NCBI RefSeq assembly: GCF_000423465.1 | Contig: NZ_KE384022.1 | Location: 186,001-250,000 of the forward strand | Direction: 5' to 3' | Length of the DNA: 64,000 nucleotides | Source: Propionicicella superfundia DSM 22317 | Lineage (GTDB): Bacteria > Actinomycetota > Actinomycetes > Propionibacteriales > Propionibacteriaceae | In this document: one piece after another, positions 58,174-64,000 of the stretch | How positions within the stretch are numbered: position 1 is the first letter of the stretch | Layout: each line of letters begins with the position of its first letter | Notes under the pieces: generated by a model | The model's input: only the letters and a program-made list of their open reading frames with translations | Told to the model about the DNA's origin: nothing | The model's database searches: none | Position numbers and translations under genes: made by a program

Positions 58174-58425
58174 CTAAGCGGGATCCGCACCCCACCCGGT
58201 CGGCGGCTCCCCCACCGCGACAGGCCGACGCAGCGCGCGCGCGAAGGCTCGCCGCTTGACCGCGGCCTGCCAGCAGGCGACCGACGGATGCACATACGCA
58301 CCCCTGCCCGGAAGCACGGCCGCCGGATCCTGAACGAGCACGCCGTCGGCGGACAGGACGAACCGCACCAGTCGGGGCTTCTCGTCGCGGGCGCGGCACC
58401 CGATGCAGGTGCGGGTCACAACCAC
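58174..58425 (-). CDS. ylxR: YlxR (DUF448) RNA-binding protein
   Basis: An 83-residue protein, small and basic, with the YlxR signature RTCIGCRARDEKPRLVRFV and a C-terminal GRGAYVHPSVACWQAAVKRRAFARAL in two parts. It binds RNA and in some bacteria affects translation or RNase P. GTG at 58425 is preceded by TAGGCT 7 nt upstream, the leaderless pattern; GTG at 58419 is an alternative. It is separated from nusA by 348 bp and from infB by 163 bp, in which I see no further gene. Confidence 0.88.
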   Translation of the reverse strand: MVVTRTCIGCRARDEKPRLVRFVLSADGVLVQDPAAVLPGRGAYVHPSVACWQAAVKRRAFARALRRPVAVGEPPTGWGADPA

Positions 58426-58432
58426 GCCCGTC

Positions 58433-58438
58433 AGCCTA
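58433..58438 (-). promoter_or_regulatory. Leaderless-type -10 box TAGGCT of ylxR
   Basis: TAGGCT on the minus strand ends 7 nt before GTG at 58425. It implies that ylxR-infB has its own promoter independent of rimP-nusA. Confidence 0.5.
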
Positions 58439-58732
58439 CGGCACCCGTCGGCCGACGGCAGGGCGATCGGGCGCGAAGGCCGGCGTCGGCACCGCCCGCC
58501 CGACCCCACAGAACCCCGACAGGACGGGCATACAGGCCTGCCAGGGTGACGGGCTTGACTGGACGACGTCCGAGCAGGAGGAACGCTCACGCACAGTCCG
58601 CCCGGCCCGCCGGTTGGGGAGACCCACACGCGGATCGCGCGGGGGCGCGGACGGCCTCTGAGCGTCCTCCCGCCGGATCCAGCCGGACCGGAGCCCGGTC
58701 GTCGCCCCCGCCGTCGTGGGTGACGACACGAC

Positions 58733-58762
58733 GGCATCGCCCACAGCGTGGTGGGCGATGCC
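58733..58762 (-). terminator. Hairpin terminator after nusA
   Basis: GGCATCGCCCAC (58733-58744) pairs perfectly with GTGGGCGATGCC (58751-58762), loop of 6 nt, 11 nt past the nusA stop. The stretch from here to ylxR (58426-58732) contains no credible gene. Confidence 0.65.
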
Positions 58763-58773
58763 GCGCCGGTCGT

Positions 58774-59757
58774 TCAGGCGGTGGGAGTGTCGGGCGCCGT
58801 GTCGGGACGGATGTCGATCTTCCACCCCGTGAGGCGCGCGGCGAGGCGGGCGTTCTGGCCCTCACGCCCGATGGCCAGCGACAACTGGTAGTCGGGGACG
58901 ACCGCGATGGCCTCCTTGGCCGTGCGGTCGGTCACGATCACCTTCGACACCTTCGCCGGCGACAGCGCCTGGGCGATGAACCGGGCGGGATCGTCCGACC
59001 AGTCGACGATGTCGATCTTCTCCTCGTTCAACTCGTGCATCACCGCTCGCACCCGACCGCCGACAGGACCGATGCAGGCGCCCTTGGCCGACACGTCCGA
59101 GTTGTGCGAGGTGACGGCGATCTTGGACCGGTGGCCCGCCTCGCGCGCCACGGCCTTGATCTCGACGACACCCTGCTCGATCTCGGGCACCTCCATGCGG
59201 AACAGCCGCTGGACGAGGCCGGGATGGGTCCGCGAGACGACCACCTTCGGCCCGCCGGTCTCGCGGCGGGCGGACACCACGTACACGCGCAACCGCTTGC
59301 CGTGCGTGTATTCCTCGCCGGTGACCTGCTCGGCCGGCGGCATGATCGCCTCGATCCTGCCGAGATCGACCCGGACGACACGGGAGTCGCGGTCCTGCTG
59401 CACGACGCCGAGCATGATGTCTCCCTCGGCGCCGACGAAGTGGCCGTACTTCTGCTCGTCCTCGGCATCGCGAAGCCGCTGCAGGATCACCTGCCGGGCC
59501 GTGGCGGCGGCCACCCGCCCGAACCCGTGGGGGGTGTCGTCGTACTCGCCGAGGACGTTTCCCTCCTCATCGCGCTCGGGCACCCAGACCGTGAAGGTCC
59601 CCGACTTCCGGTTCAGTTCGACCCGTGCCCCCGGCACGGCCTCCGGGGACTTCTGGTAGGCGTTCAGCAGGGCGTCCTCGAGCGCCCCGATGACGACCTC
59701 CATCGGGATCTCTTTGTCGCGCTCCAAAGCCCTGAGCGCGCTCATGTCGATGTCCAT
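58774..59757 (-). CDS. nusA: Transcription termination/antitermination factor NusA
   Basis: A 327-residue RNA polymerase-binding factor. An N-terminal RNAP-binding domain (1-105), an S1 domain (GDIMLGVVQQDRDSRVVRVDLG) and two KH domains with GACIGPVGGRVRAVM and LAIGREGQNARLAARLTGW are visible. The C-terminal acidic repeats found in proteobacteria are absent, as usual for actinobacteria. It starts one base from the rimP stop and ends at a strong hairpin. Confidence 0.95.
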   Translation of the reverse strand: MDIDMSALRALERDKEIPMEVVIGALEDALLNAYQKSPEAVPGARVELNRKSGTFTVWVPERDEEGNVLGEYDDTPHGFGRVAAATARQVILQRLRDAEDEQKYGHFVGAEGDIMLGVVQQDRDSRVVRVDLGRIEAIMPPAEQVTGEEYTHGKRLRVYVVSARRETGGPKVVVSRTHPGLVQRLFRMEVPEIEQGVVEIKAVAREAGHRSKIAVTSHNSDVSAKGACIGPVGGRVRAVMHELNEEKIDIVDWSDDPARFIAQALSPAKVSKVIVTDRTAKEAIAVVPDYQLSLAIGREGQNARLAARLTGWKIDIRPDTAPDTPTA

Positions 59758-59758
59758 G

Positions 59759-60259
59759 TCACTCCTCCTCGGGCTGGTCCTGGTCGTCGAAGGCGGCGGG
59801 CCGGTTGAGCTCCACCTGGATGAGCGCCCGCGTCACATCGGCGAAGTCCACCGTGATCGTGCGCGCATCGAGAGTCAGGGTCGCACCCGTCGCGGTCGTG
59901 TCTGCGATCCGCGCCGTCACCGGCGCGCGTTCGTCGGAGAACCGCACCGTCACCAGGCGACCGGCGTTGCGCCGCCAGTGCTCCGGACGGGTCAGGGGAC
60001 GCCCGACCCCGCGCGTGCTCACCTCCAGCGTGTAGGGGCGCGAGCCTGCTTCGGGGGCATCGTCCAGAGCCGCCGACAAGGCCTTCGACGCCTCGGCGAT
60101 CTCGTCCAGCGTGGGCCCGCGGCCATTCGCGCCGTCACCGTCGACGACCACCCGGACGAGGGATCGACGCCCGGCGGACACGATTTCGACCGCTTCGAGT
60201 TCCAGACCGGCGGACGCCAGGATCGGTTCGAGGATCCGGCGCAGCGACTGCTCGTTCAT
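59759..60259 (-). CDS. rimP: Ribosome maturation factor RimP
   Basis: A 166-residue 30S maturation factor. LEPILASAGLELEAVEIVSAG, VRVVVDGDGANGRGPTLDE and YTLEVSTRGVGRPLTRPEHW are the characteristic blocks (Val-Ser-Thr/Ser-Pro/Arg-Gly). The ATG at 60259 has GGGAG upstream and gives a normal N-terminus; the ATG at 60304 would add 15 unlikely residues. It is divergent from the lipoprotein gene. Confidence 0.93.
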   Translation of the reverse strand: MNEQSLRRILEPILASAGLELEAVEIVSAGRRSLVRVVVDGDGANGRGPTLDEIAEASKALSAALDDAPEAGSRPYTLEVSTRGVGRPLTRPEHWRRNAGRLVTVRFSDERAPVTARIADTTATGATLTLDARTITVDFADVTRALIQVELNRPAAFDDQDQPEEE

Positions 60260-60323
60260 GGGAGCTCCCGATCCGATTGTGTCCGCAGTTGTCAGGCGAT
60301 CCATCGATCATAGCGCGGTGCGC

Positions 60324-60329
60324 TAGCCT
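60324..60329 (+). promoter_or_regulatory. Leaderless-type -10 box TAGCCT of the lipoprotein gene
   Basis: TAGCCT ends 6 nt before GTG at 60336 with no ribosome site between. Confidence 0.5.
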
Positions 60330-60335
60330 CCCTCC

Positions 60336-61292
60336 GTGACGAGTCGGAGGGCGTTCCTGGCGGCGGCGGGGCTGCTGGGGATCGGGGCTCTGACCGGCTG
60401 TTCCCTTCTCGACCCGACCATCGTGGGCCGGACGGCCGCACCCGGAACCGGATCCGCCGTCCCCGACACGGGCATCCCCTACCGCGACGAGGGTGTCACC
60501 GCGCTCAGCCGCGTGGAGGGCCTGGCTCGTGGCGTGCAGGCGGCGACCGAGCAGCGGCTCACGTCGGCGCAGACGGCCTTGCTGGCCTGGGTGGTCCCCG
60601 CGCTCGCCGCGCAACGCGCCGCGGTGATCCGCGGCACACCGGTCACCGACGAGACGCCCTCTCCCGGCGCATCGCCGTCGCCGTCGACCGGAGCGACCTG
60701 GCAGGCCTTCGTCGGCGAGCTGTCCGCCTCGGCGTCCGGTCACGCGCGGCGCGCCGCGGGGACGCGCGGCGCCGACTCGCTGCTGTGGGCGTCCCTCGCC
60801 GGGTTCGCGCAGTCCGTCGCCGACCATCCCGGCACGACGACCCGCTCGACGGCCCTCGTCCCCGCACTGCCCGTGGTGGGCAGCGAGGCCGACGCGCTCA
60901 CCGACGTCGTCACGCAGCTCCACGTGCTCGTGTTCGGAGTCGAGCTGGCGCTCGTCCCGCTGCGCGGATCCGACGCGGCGTACGAACAGATCTCCTCGGC
61001 GCAGAGCTCCTGGATGCAGTACCGCGACGACCTGTCGGAGACCCTCCGCTCGCTCGGCGCGCCCGTGCCCGGATCGCGCGCTCCGTACGACATCGCGGCG
61101 CCGGAGTCCGCTGCGGCCGCCACGACGCTCGTGGCCGATCTGGAGACCCGCTTCCTGCCGACGGCAGGCGTCTGGGTCGCGGCGGCCGACTCGACCCACC
61201 CGGCCGCCCTCGACCTCCTCGCGGCCGCCACCGCGGGCGCCGCGTCGTTCGGGGGCAAACTGCAGGTGTGGCCCGGCTGGCCGACGCGCTGA
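60336..61292 (+). CDS. Tat-exported lipoprotein with ferritin-like DUF4439 domain
   Basis: A 318-residue envelope protein. The signal peptide SRRAFLAAAGLLGIGALTGC combines a twin-arginine motif with a lipobox ending LTGC, so the folded protein is exported by Tat and lipid-anchored at Cys22. A Ser/Pro linker lies at about 108-118. The all-helical C-terminal part fits DUF4439, a ferritin-like domain often encoded beside rimP-nusA in actinobacteria. The function is unknown. GTG start, leaderless type. It is convergent with proS across a repeat element. Confidence 0.85.
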   Translation: MTSRRAFLAAAGLLGIGALTGCSLLDPTIVGRTAAPGTGSAVPDTGIPYRDEGVTALSRVEGLARGVQAATEQRLTSAQTALLAWVVPALAAQRAAVIRGTPVTDETPSPGASPSPSTGATWQAFVGELSASASGHARRAAGTRGADSLLWASLAGFAQSVADHPGTTTRSTALVPALPVVGSEADALTDVVTQLHVLVFGVELALVPLRGSDAAYEQISSAQSSWMQYRDDLSETLRSLGAPVPGSRAPYDIAAPESAAAATTLVADLETRFLPTAGVWVAAADSTHPAALDLLAAATAGAASFGGKLQVWPGWPTR

Positions 61293-61304
61293 TCTCGCGG
61301 CCCC

Positions 61305-61402
61305 CCTCCGCCGAACGCTCCGCTTCTGCCGGTTTCTCCCCGATTTCCGCGGGTTTGGGAGCGCTCGGCGCACCGCCCTGGGGGTTTGCGAGCGCTCGGC
61401 GC
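61305..61402. repeat. 66-bp palindromic intergenic repeat, copy 2, with an extra right end
   Basis: Positions 61305-61370 match the element at 27298-27363: ends CCTCCGCCGAACGCTC and GAGCGCTCGGCG, same length, about 71% identical over 63 bases. A second right end, GGGTTTGCGAGCGCTCGGCGC, is repeated at 61382-61402, 31 bp after GGGTTTGGGAGCGCTCGGCGC at 61351-61371. It lies between convergent genes and may double as their terminator. Confidence 0.75.
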
Positions 61403-61408
61403 GGCCGC

Positions 61409-63157
61409 CTACCCGCGCACCCGGGCGACGACGACCGACAGAACGTCGTCGGCGGGCACCTCGACCGAGTCCCGCGACGCCCGGTCGCGCACCTCCACGA
61501 CACCCCGGGACAGACCCTTTCCGACGACGACGGACGTCGGCATCCCGAGCAACTCGGCATCGGCGAACTTCACCCCGGGGCTGACCCGGCGATCGTCCAG
61601 CAGCACGGCGAGACCCTGCGCCTCCAGCCCGACGGCCAGTTCCTCGGCCGCGGTCACCACCGCGCCGTCCTTCCCGGCGACGACGATATGCACGTCATAG
61701 GGGGCGAGGGCCTTCGGCCAGGCCAGGCCGAGATCGTCGGCCGAGCTCTCGGCGACGGCCGCGACGGCCCGCGACACACCGATGCCGTAGGAGCCCATCG
61801 TGACCGTGACCAGCTTGCCGTTGGCGTCGAGCACCTTCAGCCCCAGCGCCTCGGCGTACTTGCGGCCGAGCTGGAAGATGTGGCCCATCTCGATCCCGCG
61901 CGCGAGGGTGAGAGGCCCACTGCCGTCGGGAGCGGGATCGCCAGGACGCACCTCGGCGACGTCGATCACCCCGTCGGGGACGAAATCCCGGCCGCAGACC
62001 AGGTCGAGGACGTGCGCCTCCGCCGCGTCGGCGCCGGTCACCCATCGCGTGCCGGCGACCACGCGCGGATCGACGAGGTACGTCGCCCCGGCGGCCTTCG
62101 CCCCGGCAGGTCCGATGTACCCCCGGACGAGCGCCGGGGTCGCGGCGAAGTCCTCCTCCGTGAACGGCACCGGCTCGGCCGGCGCCACCGCCGCCTCGAG
62201 CCGCTTGACATCGACGTCACGGTCGCCCGGCACGGCGACGATGAGGACGGACGTCGCACCCGACGGGTCAGCGAGCCGGAACACGACGTTCTTGAGCGTG
62301 TCGGCGCGCTCCCACGGCCGGTCCTCGCGCGGGAAGTCCCGGTTCAGCAACGCGACCACGTCGTCGATCGTCCCGGCGTCGGGAGTCGGCACGGTTCGCA
62401 CCGGACCGGCCCCGGACGCATCCACCGGGTCGGGTACCGGCACGGTGACGGCCTCGACGTTCGCGGCGTACCCACCGGGCGAACGCACGAAGGTGTCCTC
62501 GCCGTTGGCCGCGACCGCCAGGAACTCCTCGGACGCCGAGCCGCCCATCGCGCCCGATGTCGCCCTGACGATGACGTACTCCAGGCCGAGCCGGTCGAAC
62601 ACGTTCACATACGCCTGACGATGCCGCTCGTAGGACGCCTGCAGCCCCTCGTCGTCCACGTCGAACGAGTATGAGTCCTTCATGATGAACTCACGGCCGC
62701 GCAGCAGTCCCGCGCGGGGGCGCGCCTCGTCACGGTATTTCGTCTGGATCTGGTACAGCGCCAGCGGCAGATCCTTGTAGGACGAGTACAGATCCTTGAC
62801 CAGGAGCGTGAACATCTCCTCGTGCGTCGGCCCGAGCAGGTAGTCGCCGCCTTTGCGGTCGGTCAGGCGGAACAGGTTCGGGCCGTACTCGGTCCAGCGG
62901 TTCGTCGCCTCGTAGGGCTCACGCGGCAGCAGCGCCGGGAACCGCACCTCCTGCGCGCCGATGGCGTCCATCTCCTCGCGGACGATCTGCTCGACCTTCG
63001 CGAGAACCTTCAGCCCGAGCGGGAGCCACGTGTAGATCCCCGGCGCCGCCCGGCGGATGTACCCGGCGCGGACGAGCCAGCGGTGGCTCGGCACCTCGGC
63101 GTCGGCCGGATCCTCCCGCAGCGTGCGGACGAACAACTCTGACAGCCTGGCAACCAC
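61409..63157 (-). CDS. proS: Prolyl-tRNA synthetase, bacterial type with editing insertion
   Basis: A 582-residue class II synthetase. Motif 1 region [20 protein letters not shown], motif 2 [19 protein letters not shown] and [10 protein letters not shown] are visible, and an insertion of about 180 residues (about 215-395) before motif 3 is the INS editing domain that hydrolyses alanyl-tRNAPro. Motif 3 reads [14 protein letters not shown]. The C-terminal anticodon domain follows from about 485. The GTG at 63157 is preferred: GAGGAGG lies 8 nt upstream and a TAGGCT -10 box at 63185-63190 excludes longer starts. Confidence 0.95.
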   Translation of the reverse strand: MVARLSELFVRTLREDPADAEVPSHRWLVRAGYIRRAAPGIYTWLPLGLKVLAKVEQIVREEMDAIGAQEVRFPALLPREPYEATNRWTEYGPNLFRLTDRKGGDYLLGPTHEEMFTLLVKDLYSSYKDLPLALYQIQTKYRDEARPRAGLLRGREFIMKDSYSFDVDDEGLQASYERHRQAYVNVFDRLGLEYVIVRATSGAMGGSASEEFLAVAANGEDTFVRSPGGYAANVEAVTVPVPDPVDASGAGPVRTVPTPDAGTIDDVVALLNRDFPREDRPWERADTLKNVVFRLADPSGATSVLIVAVPGDRDVDVKRLEAAVAPAEPVPFTEEDFAATPALVRGYIGPAGAKAAGATYLVDPRVVAGTRWVTGADAAEAHVLDLVCGRDFVPDGVIDVAEVRPGDPAPDGSGPLTLARGIEMGHIFQLGRKYAEALGLKVLDANGKLVTVTMGSYGIGVSRAVAAVAESSADDLGLAWPKALAPYDVHIVVAGKDGAVVTAAEELAVGLEAQGLAVLLDDRRVSPGVKFADAELLGMPTSVVVGKGLSRGVVEVRDRASRDSVEVPADDVLSVVVARVRG

Positions 63158-63184
63158 CCCGAAGACCTCCTCGAATCGAGGCAA

Positions 63185-63190
63185 AGCCTA
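63185..63190 (-). promoter_or_regulatory. -10 box TAGGCT of proS
   Basis: TAGGCT on the minus strand lies about 28 nt before the GTG, leaving a short leader carrying GAGGAGG. In contrast to the leaderless genes nearby this message has a ribosome site. Confidence 0.45.
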
Positions 63191-63338
63191 GCGGCCCCGC
63201 TGTCCGCGCGAGATCTCGACCCCCGCTGCCGGACCGCGCGACGACCGGACCGCGGGAACGGGCGCCAACGGACGCGGGGTTTCCCGACCGGGCGTCGGGA
63301 AACACGCCGCGCATTTGGCCCTCCGCGCGCGGGCCCCG

Positions 63339-63344
63339 CAGAAT
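63339..63344 (+). promoter_or_regulatory. Leaderless-type -10 box CAGAAT of hemH
   Basis: CAGAAT ends 6 nt before ATG at 63351. The first base differs from the T found in the other boxes. Confidence 0.35.
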
Positions 63345-63350
63345 GCCTCC

Positions 63351-64000
63351 ATGCCCGTGACCGCGGACTCCGTCCTTCTCGTCGTCAATCTGGGAACGCC
63401 CGAGGCGCCCGCCGCACCCGAGGTGCGTCGCTACCTCGCCGAGTTCCTCGGCGATCGACGGGTCGTGAACCTGCCTGCCGTGCTGTGGAAACCCATCCTG
63501 CACGGATTCGTGCTGCCGTTCCGCGGCCCGAAGTCGGCGGCTCTGTACCAGAAGGTGTGGCTCGACGAGGGGTCGCCGCTTCTGGTGCACACGACCGCGC
63601 TGGCCGAGCGGATCGCGGCGAGGATGCCCGACTGGACGGTCATCCCCGCGATGACGTACGGCCGGCCGGCGCTGCGGGACATCCTGCGGGACCTGCGAGA
63701 GGATCCGCCGCAGCGCGTGGTCGTCCTGCCGCTGTACCCGCAGTACTCCACGACGACGACCGCGCCGATCTTCGACCAGCTCGACGCGCACGGAGCCGGC
63801 CTCCCGCTGACCCGGATCGACGACTACAGCGACGACGAGGCGTGGCTGAGTGCCGTCGTCGAGAGCATCCGGCGGGCACGCAGCCAGGACGACGAGCACC
63901 GCCACCTGCTGTTCTCGTTCCACGGACTCCCCCAGAAGGTCGCCGACGCCGGCGACCCATACCCCGTGCGCTGCGAGTCCAGCGCGCGGACGATCGCCGC
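63351..64000 (+). CDS. hemH: Ferrochelatase, N-terminal part, cut by window edge
   Basis: About 216 codons are visible. VLLVVNLGTPEAPAAPEVRR, EFLGDRRVVNLP, SAALYQKVWLDEGSPLLVH, VVLPLYPQYSTTTTAP and LLFSFHGLPQKVADAGDPYP are diagnostic. The last contains the catalytic His region. The wording follows proteobacterial protoporphyrin ferrochelatases rather than the actinobacterial coproporphyrin enzymes. It inserts iron into a porphyrin, completing the pathway encoded at 15890-22439. The gene stands 193 bp from proS, divergent. Confidence 0.92.
   Translation, partial: MPVTADSVLLVVNLGTPEAPAAPEVRRYLAEFLGDRRVVNLPAVLWKPILHGFVLPFRGPKSAALYQKVWLDEGSPLLVHTTALAERIAARMPDWTVIPAMTYGRPALRDILRDLREDPPQRVVVLPLYPQYSTTTTAPIFDQLDAHGAGLPLTRIDDYSDDEAWLSAVVESIRRARSQDDEHRHLLFSFHGLPQKVADAGDPYPVRCESSARTIA

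Noticed and set aside
58436-58825. A 129-codon minus-strand frame in the nusA-ylxR gap
   Set aside because: Overlaps the nusA 3' end in another frame, lacks a ribosome site and has shadow-like composition.

Overview
The window is about 70% G+C chromosomal DNA from an actinobacterium. The right-hand third keeps the block proS / DUF4439 lipoprotein / rimP-nusA-ylxR-infB-rbfA-truB-ribF / rpsO-pnp / dapB, which is typical of Actinomycetota. GTG starts are common, four-base start/stop overlaps are frequent, and at least eight genes have a TANNNT box 6-7 nt before the start codon, the pattern of leaderless transcripts. Genus cannot be assigned from the sequence. No tRNA, rRNA, CRISPR array, insertion sequence or prophage gene was seen.

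Layout. 1-1699: the end of a GNAT acetyltransferase and an M20 deacylase. 1711-7246: sugar module 1 (aldo/keto reductase, DeoC aldolase, SorC regulator, iron alcohol dehydrogenase; divergent LsrK-like FGGY kinase). 7368-15783: a Kdp-type response regulator and histidine kinase with a KimA-like potassium importer, separated by a padR / ABC-exporter operon on the other strand. 15890-22439: haem synthesis, hemE-hemCD-hemB-hemL with divergent hemA. 22483-27216: a RutE-type nitroreductase and sugar module 2 (aldo/keto reductase, DeoC, xylulokinase-like kinase, SorC regulator). 27533-36822: a HAD phosphatase, then a tightly overlapping six-gene operon encoding SWIM zinc finger, DUF5691, MoxR AAA+ ATPase, DUF5682, DUF480-methyltransferase fusion and VWA proteins. 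36857-41442: Lrp regulator, lysine 6-aminotransferase, semialdehyde dehydrogenase and an MFS carrier. 41490-47207: DUF421 protein, dapB, an MHS-type transporter, pnp and rpsO. 47421-52633: a beta-glucoside island (TetR, GH3, MFS) plus a GNAT gene, lying between rpsO and ribF. 52704-63157: ribF through proS. 63351-end: the start of hemH.

How it works together. The two sugar modules look like paralogous copies for phosphorylation, reduction and aldol cleavage of a sugar or sugar alcohol; neither carries a transporter. HemA, L, B, CD and E take glutamyl-tRNA to uroporphyrinogen/coproporphyrinogen, and the hemH at the right edge resembles the protoporphyrin-dependent type rather than the usual actinobacterial coproporphyrin type. 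The Kdp-like pair next to kimA suggests potassium-responsive control of uptake. The six-gene MoxR/VWA operon is the most intriguing unit: a chaperone-like ATPase and VWA adaptor coupled to proteins of unknown function. A 66-bp palindromic intergenic repeat occurs at least twice.
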